Assembly (NCBI GenBank): GCA_964016985.1
Contig: OZ024823.1
Span: forward strand, 136,234,112 to 136,298,111
DNA length: 64,000 bases
From: Anodontia alba
Taxonomy: Eukaryota; Mollusca; Bivalvia; Lucinida; Lucinidae
Reading direction: 5' to 3'
Shown here: positions 32,208-43,860 of the stretch, one piece after another
Layout of the letters: the number at the start of each line of letters is the position of its first letter
How positions within the stretch are numbered: the first letter of the stretch is position 1
The notes under the pieces: generated by a model
The model's database searches: none
The model's input: only the letters and a program-made list of their open reading frames with translations
What the model was told of the DNA's origin: nothing
Position numbers and translations under genes: made by a program

Positions 32208-32669
32208 TGAGGAAGAAAGGAATCATATATTTGATAAAAAAAAAAGTACATATAAGGATAGATAGCTTGAAAAAACGGTATTGATTGAACTCAAAATGTT
32301 TTCCAAATAATCCAACAGCTTGTTCAACAAGTACAGTAAAAAGTTTAGATGACCGAATATTTAATTTCCATGCGGTAACGCATGGCTATTCCCATAGCAG
32401 TCAGATATAACTGATATTGTAACTTGGTAACATCAGTGTTTATAAGTAGGAAAACATAATACCTTAGTCGATAAAATAAGTACTTTTAAATGTTGATTTC
32501 TAGGACAGAATGTACAATTTCTAAATCAACGGCTAGCGTAAGTGGCAAACTGCAGTTACCATATAACATTTGTTAATTTATCTGATAAATTGTACATATT
32601 TTCGCAGCTTTGAAAATCATTTACAGCAGTCATGATGCAATTTCATCAAGCAAGGCCTCTCATTGACCA

Positions 32670-32671
<2 letters not shown>
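32208..32671. other. No recognised feature
   Basis: Unassigned AT-rich sequence. Confidence 0.35.

Positions 32672-32722
<51 letters not shown>
32672..32722. repeat. (TC)n microsatellite
   Basis: About 25 uninterrupted TC units. Confidence 0.98.
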
Positions 32723-32725
<3 letters not shown>

Positions 32726-32787
32726 CCCATTTATACCTTTGTTCTTTAAAAGGATATTTTTCAATAAGAGTTTATGATACTGTAGTT

Positions 32788-32886
32788 AACCAGGAGTCAG
32801 TGCACACCCTGATCAGACGCCGCGTTCTGTGGTGGCTTATCCCAGTCTGTACTGTTTGCCGAAATTCAGTTTCTGGGCATAAAGCA
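32788..32886. repeat. Family C element, diverged copy C8
   Basis: Core arms cagtgcacaccctgatcaga + cgccgcgttctgtgg + gtctgtactgtttgcc. The right arm is eroded. Confidence 0.55.
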
Positions 32887-32984
32887 TAGACTGGTTAGTG
32901 CCTTACTGTGCATGTAGACCCGATGCCCCAACATCATGTAAGTGAGAAAAAACATCAGCCATTATAACTCATAAAATAAAGATA

Positions 32985-33306
32985 CAGTTAACTCTCGTTA
33001 TCTCGACCTCGCTTATCTCGAATAACCGCTGATCTCGAAGTGAAAATCTGGTCCCTGCTTAAATATGAAAATCTAACAACAGGTAACATGTTGTGGAAAA
33101 GTGGCCCTATGGAGCAATTTCTCCTTTTTTTTCCACAATATTTTAAATATATCTCTGTTTTCAGGAGTCAAATTACATACACATTTGTTAAATGTGGTTG
33201 TTCGATTTATTTTTTTCCTTAATTCTGCAAATCTGATATGTCGAAGTAGGATATCTCGAAGTATTTCAGAGAGTCCCTTGAAATTCGAGATAACGAGAAA
33301 CGCCTG
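32985..33306. mobile_element. Family F MITE, copy F3
   Basis: 322 bp. Begins CAGTTAACTCTCGTTATCTC after TA (32983-32984). The right repeat is ttcgagataacgagaaacgc. The central hairpin is broken (aagtggccctatggagcaat ... ctccttttttttc). The right TA is not clear. Confidence 0.78.
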
Positions 33307-34927
33307 ATTAGTATATGCATAAACATGCCTACATGTATCTGTATTTGCCACAACAAGACATCAAATTAAGTTTAAGATAAGAATGAAATCAAACGAGTTT
33401 CTTTTTTTCCATTCTAATTAGAAGATTTGCTTTGTAAAAAAAATACGTTTTAAAAACGGCAAGCAAACGACATCTTACCACGTATGCAAATCCCATAGAG
33501 CGCAACAACGCTGCAGGAGGATGACTATTTTCTGCGTGCGCAATGCACGGACCCGATAGAGCATATGGTGTGACCGACAAGACTCTCACCAATCCGCACT
33601 CATGCGCAAGCGATCTGAGTCTATATCGGACGAATACGCGATAAGGTACTATTTTTCTTGTCGCGGATGTTTTTGTTAAGGTACGCGAGACGTCTAGCTA
33701 AACCTTTTTTGACATAACAATAGCCGATAGTGTTATAGCTTCGATGACCAAGGGTCAAACGAAGAGCACGCGGACCCCATAGAGGGACAGTTGAATTGAG
33801 AATTTAATGACGAGCATAGCCTTAGTGCAGTTAATACTTTCTTATTTGATAGAGATAATAATTTGCCAAATCATTCCGTTTATTTAAGAAAATCATTGTG
33901 GCTTATTAGAAGATGATGATATCAAGATAGAGAATAATGGCTATGTTATGTATAATGTTCAAATTAGAGGAAAGCCTAAAGCTTATTCTGAAGAGCACCT
34001 ACTGAAAACCATATTTACCCTAAGTATTCCGATACCATCACTCCTTATCATACTTGGCGTCAGATCTGAGTTTTTTACAGTGTTTGCTAAGTCCTGCTAT
34101 ATAACAACCATTAGGCTAAATGAAATACATTATGAAAATAATTAGGTTTAGGTTTTTTCAGGGTTGATAATTTGTATCCTTCTGCCAAGAAGGGCATTTC
34201 AAACATTACCGTAATAGTATTTATTATTATTATTATTATTATTATTAAATTTCTTTTTTATAAAACAAGCTGCGCCATAAAAACGCCTTAGTGCAATTCT
34301 CGGAACAGCCGGTATTTCAGCGCTATCAGAACATTCACTACTGGCTGCTGTATGTCACATCGTGGGCAACAGGAAAGGAACTAATAAGACTGCATGGATG
34401 GACATACTGATGTCAAGAATATGACAAGAAGACATTTGTTTGTTGCCACGGTTCTTTTGCATTGACGTCATTGGTGTCTAAATATTTCTGGCCAGACATT
34501 CCAGTTTCTCCATGATAAATTCTTATATAATAATTATGAGTGTTGTTCCTTTAAACGTCACAGCACATAGAAGGTACATAAAAGGCATGGTGCAAGCGTG
34601 ATCCTACGAATTAAGGTCTGGCACATGTTGACATAAGGACACACGTGTTTGTAAACGAATGAGGGAAAGTAAAAACAAACACGGACTTGCACAATGTAAA
34701 AATGAACTGAAGTCTAGCCAGATTGTTGTGATATCGACAGAATTTGCCATTGACGGATATGTCATTCTCATATCAGATGCATTTTTTTTAATATTCCACG
34801 GCTAAGTCTCATTGTGTTGGTATACCTCATACGGAGAAGTTCTGTGTCTGACCCATTCTGTAGAAGCCGCTAGGAAATTAATTGAGGAATACTATCAGAA
34901 TCTATCATGGTTGTGAGGGGTAGATAG
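33307..34927. other. 1.6 kb without recognised features
   Basis: Apart from a short (TTA)n run at 34217-34247 and a decayed family C-like patch at about 34055-34095, nothing is assigned. Short frames show no domains. It may be unique non-coding DNA. Confidence 0.4.
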
Positions 34928-35012
34928 AAAAATCCGTCCCGAGGGTTACTGTCTAGTATCACGAGGCTTGCCGAGTGATGCCAGACTGTGATCCCGAGGG
35001 ACGAATTTTTCT
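34928..35012. repeat. Foldback of about 85 bp
   Basis: agaaaaatccgtcccgaggg pairs with tcccgagggacgaatttttc. The inner part gtctagtatcacgag pairs loosely with gagtgatgccagac. It is MITE-like, with a single copy here. Confidence 0.65.
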
Positions 35013-35473
35013 TGCGTACCTTTCATTTCTGAAGGTGTTCTTTTTTTTTTATAATGAAGTCACTTCGTTGCAGACGTCCGCTACATTATGATGACGATAC
35101 CGTGACGTTTAGTTCGAGTTTTATCTTTCCCACGGGACGGATAAGGGTGTGTGAAATAAGACTTGCCAGCACTGGTGTAATTTGCGGAAATTGCAAGAAA
35201 ACAAACTACAAACCCGTGCACGAACTATATACAATTTAATCCAGTCACTGTTTGAGTGTTTGTGGTGACGGTTATGTGTGTTGACGTGGTAGGGAAAGTG
35301 GAGGTCTCCACTCATGTACCTGTTTTACCTCCTGCATTCTAACATTGTGGACCACTTCCATTCTCGGTGTTTCTATTCCATACTACCGACAACCATATCT
35401 GGTTTCCATTGCTTTATATAAATGCATAAACTCGATCCATATTTGAAACAAGAAACAAAACAGGTACGAGTAC
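35013..35473. other. No recognised feature
   Basis: The small frame 35054-35239 has no recognisable domain and is not called as a gene. Confidence 0.35.
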
Positions 35474-35582
35474 TACGCAACAAACACACACTGTCGCAAC
35501 AACGTAGTTACAACGTAGCTGCAACGTCACGACGTTGCAGCAACGTTGTAACGACGTTGTTAGGACGTTGTGTGTTGGGTAT
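35474..35582. mobile_element. Family H foldback, copy H4
   Basis: acaaacacacactgtcgcaa ... gtagctgcaacgtcacgacg ... ttgttaggacgttgtgtgtt. A full-length palindrome with eroded CCCAG ends. Confidence 0.72.
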
Positions 35583-36205
35583 TAGGTGGTATACATATGA
35601 ACTGCAGCAGAACAAAAATCTTGTCGTTGCTTAAGCTATGCTGGAGCATTTACTTAAACTCTATGGAAACTCAAATGCGGCAAATAATACCTCAGCTCCG
35701 AATAGGTCTTACAAGAGGGTATCCACTGAATGGCAGGTGACCTTGAATATAATTATCACATTGGGTACTAGTTGACATTGTCGACATTTTTACTGGAATT
35801 AAAACGCAGGTATTCTGCCCTGCCCACACATTATAATGCGCTTGTGATGGCGTGTGCATGATCTATGACACTACGGCCAGACTTAAATTGTAATTGAAAA
35901 TTCACTACGCCAGTTTCAATACATTAACTGAAAATTATAGTGGACATTTGACTTCAGACTAGGTCAATGGTTTATTAGTGGGGATATCTCAAACATTAGG
36001 AAATTCAAGTCGAAAGAGATGGCCTTGCTCCTTAAGGGCTCAGATGGGCTTTGTCGTGAGTTATGTCATTATGACGAGCAGCTGAGTGTGCTACGAGATG
36101 ACCTGGAAAGGGCCTTATACGAACATTAAAATTCAGGTATAGTCACGTGCGTACTACTTTCTACTGAACATTACCTTTCAGATTCCCTAAACCTTAAGTG
36201 GACTT
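35583..36205. other. No recognised feature
   Basis: Unassigned. Confidence 0.35.
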
Positions 36206-36372
36206 GATCCACTAAGTAGATTATCTGCTATTTGTGCAAGGGAGACTATTAATGTGACTCCCTGCTTTTGGTTTTGCAAAGCAAGCCCTTCTGAAATGGG
36301 GTCTACTCTCATAGGAGGGAGCAAATTCTTTCCGTGTAAATTACTCATCTTTTCAGGAGGGAGACATTTCGA
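36206..36372. repeat. Family I foldback, copy I1
   Basis: Contains ttctgaaatggggtctactc ... aggagggagcaaattctttc and a partial complementary half. Boundaries are approximate. Confidence 0.45.
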
Positions 36373-36416
36373 CACATTTTTTCCTCTGACAGTGTGTCAG
36401 TCGCTTTTAATAAACC

Positions 36417-36626
36417 CTTTTATGCCGAGTAAATTATTCTGCCTTTACTCTGCCTTTACTTTTTTGAAAGGTCTATTTCCTATATAAGGGGTGTCGGGTT
36501 AGTTTTTATCATTTCGTGTTTTATGGAAATTTCTGAAATTAATGCAAACAGTGTAGGGCGTCTGATCTGGGTTTATACTGTTTGCAAGAGTCCCTTTTTA
36601 TGGGATGCTAGGTTTAAATGGGTTAA
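36417..36626. mobile_element. Family C TTAA element, copy C9
   Basis: TTAA at both ends with terminal repeats CCCTTTTATGCC near the left and taggtttaaatggg at the right. The core keeps gcaaacagtgtaggg and cgtctgatctgggtttatac, and its tip is deleted. Confidence 0.68.
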
Positions 36627-36662
36627 TAATAATAGTGCTCTGTGACATTAACTTGTTTCTAA

Positions 36663-36795
36663 TCGCGTCGAGGCGGTTCTAATGAGTACCCAAAATCTAT
36701 GTTCTGAGCAGAAATATGAAAAATATCAGAATCTTTTATCTGATTTTTTTTCAATTTTTTGGTGGTAAAATGTTCAGTATATTTGAATAAGCGGT
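36663..36795 (+). mobile_element. Family A MITE, copy 23, right half only
   Basis: Starts at the palindrome axis (cgaggcggttctaatgagta) and keeps the right half to gaataagcggttc. The left half is absent. The break is at the hairpin tip. Confidence 0.85.
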
Positions 36796-37054
36796 TCGGG
36801 CCTCAGACTCAATGATGGCTTCTTCGTAAAACTTTAACCAGTGGGTTGGGGCTTGACGATATGTCTTTGGCTTGGCCCGCCGTGGTTCAACTATTGGTTT
36901 TCATTTACTCTGGCATACAGTAGAATTAGCCATGAGTACTCGTCTTTGTTTATTATAGTGATTAATTTGATTTTTATGTTTTCGCTTTGATGCATTGGCA
37001 GAGTTGGGAGCCTTTATGCGAACCGAATTTTTATGTGTTTCTGTATTAAGAGTA

Positions 37055-37455
37055 GCATCGGGACCCAGGGTGAAGTTAGCTAGCTGTAAAAGTGCTTTAA
37101 CCACCGCCCCCGCCCTCCACCCCCCCCCCCCAACCCCGCCCCGGTGGTTTGCTCTACCGACCGTTCTAAGGCGGTGGTCCCGGTGTTAGTCTTACTCCTT
37201 GTTGCTTTGTGGTTTATTCTACGAGGCGATTTGTTGTATGTCTTTCCATGTGTCATTTTGTTCTTGTGTTTTTCAGTCCTTTTAGTATTGCGATTACCTC
37301 GCTTGGGGAAGAGAAAGCTAATCTTAGTGCTTTTCGTACGTTTGTTCGGTTTGTGCTTGTTTAGATTTGTCGGTTTCCTCTTCCTCTTGGGGTCTGGGAA
37401 GGGCTGCGGTTTGTGATTGTGGCACTCTCTGGACTTTTCTCTTACTTTTTTCGTA
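37055..37455 (+). repeat. Family Q repeat, copy Q1
   Basis: From gacccagggtgaagttagct to ttttctcttactttttt this matches 57888-58250 at roughly 90% by eye. Q1 has a C-rich expansion (about 37100-37143) where Q2 has only accccccgg. The frame 37144-37416 gives a Leu/Val/Phe-rich peptide also seen in Q2, but no membrane-protein family is recognised and diverged members do not keep the frame. Confidence 0.78.
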
Positions 37456-37460
37456 ATGAG

Positions 37461-37860
37461 AACACATGCCACATACTAAGGAAAAGTAACACAACCAGCT
37501 CCCTCTTCCCCGACAAGGTGATCACAGTACTACCAATTCTGTTGCATAAGATGCTCAATCGCTTCTGCAGCTATTTATTCTACGGCACTTAAGCCAAGTA
37601 CTTGAAAAGAAACTCAGTGAAGAGCAGGTATTAGCAAAGAGCAAACCTTCCTGACCCGGGACAAATCAACCTCTATGATTCGTAAAAAACACAGCAGTCG
37701 CAGACATCTGGCGGAAGATGTCTGCACAAGAAATGTAGAAAGGAGGCGTACTCCTGCTTCGTACAGCTCATCTGCAGCGACTCATGCAACAAGGCGCCCA
37801 CAGACATCAGGTGGGAGATGTTAACTACAGAGAACAATTGCCATTTAACAGGTAGCATGG
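37461..37860. other. Unassigned; small hairpin at 37692-37720
   Basis: gcagacatctggcggaagat then gtctgc forms a short hairpin. Otherwise nothing is recognised. Confidence 0.4.
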
Positions 37861-37975
37861 TAGGTTAACTCTCAACAGATAGTTTTCGTGACATTTGAAA
37901 GCCTCATTTCTGAGACAAAATAATAAAAACATCATCCGTTCTTTGAATTAGCTCAGAGAGCGGATACGGTTAATG
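37861..37975. repeat. Family G fragment
   Basis: ggttaactctcaacagatag ... tgaattagctcagagagcgg then atacggttaa. Ends resemble family G but the stem is largely lost. Confidence 0.45.
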
Positions 37976-38593
37976 AAGAGTTGATGCCAGCATAACATAA
38001 CCATCACGAACAAAGGTTACATCAATTGTCATAACGAGCAAAAGGCAGCATGCACAGACATGAGGCAAGATATGTTTGCGCACGCTTAGTAAACCTCAAC
38101 TGCCGCGACCCCACGTAAGAAGCCGGCCACATACATTACCACAGAGAACACCTGCTGTATACCTATCCGAATTATATATAAAAAAAAAATAAAAGTAAAA
38201 CTTCGCTAAGAATAACTTCTCCAATGCAAAGATTAGTAACACTTTAGAAATGGTGCCAAAGTATTTCAAAACATTCTGCTATGTCTATCTTTTGGTCTGA
38301 TTATAAAGGTGGCATGCTGTGTCATGTATATGGGCTTGTTATATTCAGTAACTTTTTCTAGAATTCCAGTTCTTGAGAACCAGGTTATTACACACGCTCT
38401 TGTGGGTTTCGTGTTTTGTTAGCAAGTATCAAATGGCCTTACAGACTCGTGTTCATTCTCTAGCTTGAATTCCTTAATTTACATTGTACGCTCGCAAAAT
38501 TTAAAACGGTAAAACATGGTCCAAAGACAGACAATTAGCTTCTCTACAACATTATTGTAGCTGACTATAGTCTGAGTTTTTGGGTTTGGACTT
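37976..38593. other. No recognised feature
   Basis: Unassigned. Confidence 0.35.
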
Positions 38594-38656
38594 GAAAACC
38601 TAAACTGGCAGCCTGTTACGCAGGGAGCAGTAAAAGGCTGCCAGTTCACGTTTTCA
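38594..38656. repeat. Hairpin
   Basis: gaaaacctaaactggcagcc ... ggctgccagttcacgttttc. The arms are about 20 bp with one mismatch region, around a loop of about 22 bp. Confidence 0.7.
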
Positions 38657-38714
38657 AAACACGTTTTTATTTTTCTGTCCTACCTAATAGACTTGAGTAT
38701 TTTTTTTTTTGACT

Positions 38715-38847
38715 GTTCCAAAGTTCCTATGTTGCAGCTTTTCTTTGTTCGTCTGTCGTGTACTGCAAATGTGTTGGTATGCTTTGTCATTGTCTGTTCC
38801 TTCTACTTTCGGTGCCTCTAAAAGACTTCTTCGTCATAGTGGCATTT
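38715..38847 (+). repeat. Family Q fragment
   Basis: gttgcagcttttctttgttc ... ccttctactttcggtgcctc ... ttcgtcatagtggcattt parallels 3330-3480 (inverted). Decayed. Confidence 0.42.
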
Positions 38848-39013
38848 GAGCAAGCGCATGACAAAACCAACAAAATGGCAAGTACGCCTAGCGAAGACTC
38901 AGATCAGCCTGGGCATCCGCCCAGTCTGATCAGAGTCTTCGCTGTCCGCATGAAGAAAGCTTGGGTGCTTGGCTAGGTTGACCAGAGTCTTTGCTGGGTG
39001 TACATTTTGTAGT
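38848..39013. mobile_element. Family E foldback, copy E3
   Basis: Left end gcgcatgacaaaaccaacaa, then the cgaagactcagatcagcctg + ggcatccgccc + complement stem, then tgtccgcatgaagaaagctt. The right half is shortened (cagagtctttgctgggtgta). Confidence 0.7.
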
Positions 39014-39957
39014 CTGTGGTTTACTTATTCTGTCATTGTAAGTCTTTGCATGCTTGTCCTGGTAAAATCTTTATTTTGGATAGCCTTTTGTCCGATTTTG
39101 GTAAAGAAACTGTCCTTTTGGCTTTCTGCTTGTAGTGTTTTGATTATGGTGCAGTTGCTTTAAGTGCGTCCTTCTTTCCCTTTGGTGTCTCGGAACGGAA
39201 GGTGTAAGGTAATTGTATTGATTCCTGATCATTGCCTTCCTTTCTGTTTGCCATGCGCTGGCTCATTTCTTAAATAACCTTATTGATAGTTCATAAACTA
39301 TATAAAACTAAGATTTATTATGAGAGTGTTGTCATTAAATGCTTTTTATTCAAATCACACATGATGTAGGGATTTCTGTTAAGAAGAACATGAGTTACTG
39401 ATATATATTTAGATTGAGATCAGCGTGCGCAAATCCATCGGTGTATTTTATAAAATCTCATAAGTAGAAAACAAACTCTTTTTCCAAAGTAATTGGGGTG
39501 TGATGGAAGATTCTGCAATGTCTGATAGCTTGTCCGACTAATCGTTTCGTGCCCAGATAGCCACAAAGGTGGTAAAACTGGCCCGTAGTAGATAAGACAG
39601 ATTGCTTTAACAGAACGTGCATTTTAGTCAGAAATGTGTTCCGTTTCAATAAAATAGCTTAACTCTTAATATGCTAGGTAAATTTGGGTGGTGTTTATTA
39701 TTTGGCAAATTGTTTGGAAATGTCCAAGAACACATGCATGTCATTTCAAGTCAAGAAACATTTGTTCGTGTACAGTTGTACTTAAAGGTTTTGCTGGCTC
39801 CTGGTTTATTTCAATAGCTGCCCACTTTGCTTTCCATTTCTTTCTGTGTGTTCTTTGTTTATGTTTGCGCTAGGGTCTGTTCTGGGATTCTGGATCTTCT
39901 TGTGCGTCTTCAGTACTATTGTTTACGTTGTCTCCCGAGTTTTTGGGGAAGAAAATG
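39014..39957. other. No supported feature
   Basis: T-rich sequence with short frames and possible but unproven family Q resemblance at 39780-39950. Confidence 0.35.
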
Positions 39958-40073
39958 TGTGGCAAACATTCTTTATAAATCTATAGCGGGCCGTTATCGG
40001 CCCGTCAGGGTAGCTGACGGGCCGATAGCGGCCCGCTATAGATTTATAAAGATTTAAAAGAATGCTAGCTGGG
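39958..40073. mobile_element. Family B foldback, copy B2
   Basis: Near-perfect inner palindrome tatagcgggccgttatcggc ... gcccgctata. The right end GCTAGCTGGG is intact, with an extra gatttaaa before it. The left end is eroded. Confidence 0.85.
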
Positions 40074-40834
40074 ATTGCCATAAACTGGGGTACCATTATC
40101 GTTTTAAGGATAATTTTTGTTGAAATAAATGACATAATGCATTCATTAATACATTGAACTTTTTATCATTGAATATCATTTCAGCCATTTCCATAATATA
40201 ACCACTAACAGTTAAATTGCTGACATTGAGTTTCTAACATTTACTTTCGGTCCATTGTGATGGAAAGTGTGGAAATAAAACAAACAGCGATAAAATCACC
40301 CCAGGTGTATTTTTACCTGATATTTACTGCTTTACTTGACTCAGTGCCAGACGAATGACCTAATTTTGGTCATCGACCGTGCTTTACTTGCAATAAAACA
40401 AACTTTGCCAATTTAGACGTCATTATAAATTCTGCGGTTTTAAATGAAGTATGCCCTTGAATACTGAAAAGAGTTTTTAATAAGTATCAATGAAAAGGTT
40501 TGTATACTTGTGTGAGCGAAATTGATTATCTGGATTAGGTAATGTTTGTTTAGTGCTCGATTTTAAATGCTAATTTTACCGCTTATCTTTTGTATATTAT
40601 GTACAACAGCTGTAATGAATCTTTAAGACTGGGGTCTTCTTCGGCTAAACATTTAACAGATAGGGAATTCTCAGGCGCAGTCTAGATTATGAGACTATGA
40701 TTGTTTTGTCAAAATGAATAGGTGATTTCACAATTTTAATCCTGTTTATATTTGACATTTACAGATTAGGGGGAATTTTGTATCTGCTAAACTCATATCG
40801 GACATTGCCTGGTTAAGGACAAACTTAGTCTGAA
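40074..40834. other. No recognised feature
   Basis: Unassigned AT-rich sequence. Confidence 0.35.
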
Positions 40835-41065
40835 CGTCAGAAAAAGTAACTTCGGACATGTGCGCCCAGTGAAGATTCAGATCAGACTGCGCATTCGCGC
40901 AGTCTGATCAGAATCTTCATTGGACGCACTTTTGATAATCAATTATGCAAAGTTTCTTCATGCGGACAACGAGGACTCTGATCAGAAAACGTGAAGCACA
41001 GGCTGATTTGAGTCTTCGTCGGCACACGTGTCAGAAGGTACGATTTTTCGGGTTGCGGCTGCCTC
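40835..41065. mobile_element. Family E foldback, copy E4
   Basis: gcgcccagtgaagattcaga + ctgcgcattcgcgcag + complement is a clean hairpin (40861-40927). The second half has aggctgatttgagtcttcgt. Confidence 0.72.
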
Positions 41066-41699
41066 TAACGAAAACATTTTGTCTCACGTTTTGAACAACA
41101 AGAAACCTTTTGCAACAAGAAGACTTTATAAGATTATGTTTTCATGCAATGGGGATTCTAACATACTATGCTAAAATGTTTCTGGTAGTAGAAATCACGT
41201 GTTCGATCCCTGCTGAGATTTGTAAATACTCCTGGTCTGAACGGGCCCCATTGGTTATTTGCAGGGAAGATGATCCGGGTCCACACTGTTTGCTCATTTA
41301 TGACTATCTATCTAAAACTTAGGCTGATTACATTATTTTGAAGAAATTGAACCTTCTCGGAAAATTTGAAGACCCTATGAAATAATCCTGGATCCGACCC
41401 TGGAACTGGTGCTCATGTATCCACATTTACAGAAAAGTACTAATGCCGTTCATTATATAACCGGTCTAACTCTTTACCATAATCGCAACTGAGTTTGATC
41501 CAACGATGTTTGAATGTAAGTGATCATTGCCGACCTGTTGTCTATAAATCAATTTGATTAAAACAGCTGTCACTTAAGCACTATTCTGGATGAAATAACA
41601 CAGCTTTATAGTAAAATGTAAAGGTGTTCGATTTTAAGCTCTTTTAGCTTTGTACAGAACTTTAAAAACATGATTTGTTTGTTTATCATGTCTTACACG
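41066..41699. other. Unassigned; isolated B-box-like motif
   Basis: gtgttcgatccctgctgag at 41201-41219 resembles a Pol III B box, but no acceptable A box or cloverleaf precedes it, so at most it is a SINE relic. Confidence 0.35.
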
Positions 41700-41872
41700 A
41701 CTGTGTTTGCGTGCAGCGAAGACTCCGATCAGCCGGCGCATAAGTATAACCTGTCCGCCTCATGACGCTTTGTATCCTTGGCTATCCGCACGGTTTCCTG
41801 CGAAAACTGATCAAACTGCGCAGATACACGGTTTGATTTGAGTCTTCGCTGGGTACACATGTACAACGCAGA
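41700..41872. repeat. Family E element, copy E5
   Basis: gcagcgaagactccgatcag at the left and ttgagtcttcgctgggtaca at the right are inverted. The centre is eroded. Confidence 0.6.
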
Positions 41873-42159
41873 CTTATAGCAAATGTTCTGACCTGGTTCT
41901 GTTTCTATATATTATATGTAGCAACAATGTGCACTTGGTATTAACAACTTTACAGAACAGTTCTTGTAGATTAAGCCATTCATACCTAGTGTCCCTTAGA
42001 AAGGAAAATAAAATAAACAAAAAGATGAAAAAAGATAAGCTGGACATCCCATATATTTGTTAGTCACTTTGCCAAAGAGGCAGAAGAATCTACTCAGCAT
42101 AAATGGGTTAACTTGCCTTTTGTTTTTGTGTTTCTTGATTCCTGTAATATATTTATATG
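41873..42159. other. No recognised feature
   Basis: Unassigned. Confidence 0.3.
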
Positions 42160-42318
42160 CAAAGGGCAAAGGGACCCTTAAGCGGACTAGTAGACTCTTT
42201 GGTTCAAAGAAAACAACTTATGTGATTTCCCGCTTGGCTAGTCAGCACAGCAAGCCCTTCTCAAACAGGTTCTCCTCTTATAAGAGCAAATTATTTCCTT
42301 CAAGTGGAACCCTTTCTT
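42160..42318. repeat. Family I element, copy I2
   Basis: agggaccctt ... agcccttctcaaacaggttc ... agagcaaattatttccttca. Diverged member of the 'gtagacccctttt' family. Confidence 0.4.
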
Positions 42319-42393
42319 GAATTAGACAAAACAATTTGTTAGAGTTACCACCCATGAAAGCTCATTAATTCCCCTAAATCATACGAGAACAAT

Positions 42394-42540
42394 AACAGTG
42401 CAGATCCCAGATAGCATTCTTTATAAATCTATAGCGGGCCGCTATCGGCCCGTCAGCTACCCTGACGGGCCGATAACGGCCCGCTATAGATTTATAAAGA
42501 ATGCTTACTGGGATCAGACGCTGCATATGCGAAGACTGAG
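42394..42540. repeat. Family C core interrupted by foldback B3
   Basis: acagtgcagatc precedes and gatcagacgctgc follows B3. Removing B3 and one AT gives the gcagatcagacg sequence of a family C core. Confidence 0.5.
42406..42512. mobile_element. Family B foldback, copy B3
   Basis: Exactly 107 bp, CCCAGATAGC to GCTTACTGGG, flanked by AT (42404-42405, 42513-42514). The arms pair almost perfectly around cagctaccctg. Confidence 0.9.
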
Positions 42541-42665
42541 TGAGACCTTCTGTGCTTGTTCTGCGACCTTCTCGGGTTCTGTAAGCGGACAGCACAGACC
42601 CTATTTGAACAGCGCGAATGTGCAAGCTGATTTTGACCTTCGTGGCCCGCTTTTGGAAGAGGGTC
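42541..42665. repeat. Family E'-like fragment
   Basis: gtaagcggacagcacagacc ... gaatgtgcaagctgattttg then accttcgtggcccgctttt forms loose inverted halves. Confidence 0.4.
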
Positions 42666-42847
42666 CCTTTTAAGCGAGTTCACTACGATTACTTTTGTTC
42701 GATATATCCATGTATCCTCGTTTGGTTGTCATGGAATTCAATATAAACTACTATGAAGGAGTAGACTGAATGATCATAAAATTACTGGACAAAGAATTAC
42801 TATGCATGGACAGGCAGAAACAACCAAAGCTCCTGATCTGATTCATG

Positions 42848-43062
42848 CTTAGCACTCTAGGTAAAAATTTCAGCAGACGACATTTTGAAATATTCTTCAT
42901 ATTTTTCCGAGAAAGCTAGATTTGATATTTCATCTAAATTGTCTCCATCGGAGATGCAAATTGTCTCATGAAATTTCAAATCCTATTTTCTCGGAAAAAA
43001 AACCCGAAAAATATCACCAATTTTCAGTGTGCCAAATTAGCCAAGAGACTGGTAAAGGTTAA
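42848..43062. mobile_element. Family G foldback, copy G7
   Basis: A good member: cttagcactctagg at the left, gagactggtaaaggTTAA at the right. The stem gaaagctagatttgatattt ... aaatcctattttctcgg surrounds gtctccatcggagatg. Confidence 0.75.
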
Positions 43063-43109
43063 CGCATAGAATACTGAGGAAACATTCTAGCAATTGTCAT
43101 ATAGAAATA

Positions 43110-43230
43110 TTTTTACTTTACCCAGACAATAGACTTGAGGAAACAACTTGCAAAAAATGTCAAAATCTATTATCTGGAGAAAAATAAGAAACAAATCACC
43201 ACTTTATCGTCTGCTAAATTTGCCCCTAGA
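43110..43230. repeat. Family G fragment, copy G8
   Basis: Partial stem gacaatagacttg ... aaaatctattatctgg and right half cgtctgctaaatttgccc. It lies about 50 bp after G7. Confidence 0.6.
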
Positions 43231-43263
43231 ATGGTGAAGGCAAAAACAAAAATTTCGTTGTAC

Positions 43264-43370
43264 CCCAGCTAGCATTCTACGTAAATCTACATCGGGCCGT
43301 TATCGGCCCGTCAGCTACCCTGACGGGCCGATGACGGCCCGATAAAGATCTACGTAGAATGCTGACTGGG
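43264..43370. mobile_element. Family B foldback, copy B4
   Basis: Exactly 107 bp, CCCAGCTAGCATTCTACGTA ... to TGCTGACTGGG, flanked by AC (43262-43263, 43371-43372). It is close to B5 in sequence and has the same tip (cagctaccctg). Confidence 0.93.
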
Positions 43371-43860
43371 ACTGAACCATAGTTATCTCATGTCACCGTT
43401 TTTATTTTCTCAAAATGTATAACAGTTATTTGTATGCTTATAAAGCCAAATAGTGGTTTCCTTTTTTGATGAAAGCAGATTGTTTGTTATAGTTATTACT
43501 GTTTGTTACTTTATTATTACTGTTTGTTACTTTATTATTAGGCTAATACTGTAGTCATATATGGTTTCGTGTACTTATAAGTATTATCCTAATTGTACGT
43601 TTTGTTACTGTAATCAGGTCACAGTCATTCACATACTCAGTTTACGGACTTGAGTTATAAATTACCTTCTAAATAATTTGACATTTGTTTGTTCTGCGTG
43701 AACTTTTCTGACATTCATTTATTACAACGCATTTTGACATTTTTCAATCTAGATACAACTCAAAACATCATACGTAAGCAGAAAGAAAGATGTCATCTGA
43801 ACTAATTATCAAGTCTCGGTCGCCAAAATTATCCACGACGTAATAAAGACGGTATCCCAT
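43371..43860. other. No recognised feature
   Basis: A short direct duplication ttactgtttgttactttatt occurs at 43495-43540. Otherwise unassigned. Confidence 0.35.

Noticed and set aside
35054..35239. Small gene with CGNCKK-type cysteines
   Set aside because: 61 codons, only three cysteines, no recognisable fold, no splice or promoter support.
37144..37416. Small membrane protein gene
   Set aside because: The hydrophobicity follows from T-rich composition, the same sequence recurs as a dispersed repeat, and relatives do not keep the frame.
41195..41225. tRNA or SINE promoter (gttcgatccc)
   Set aside because: Only a B-box-like word is found. No A box at suitable distance and no cloverleaf.
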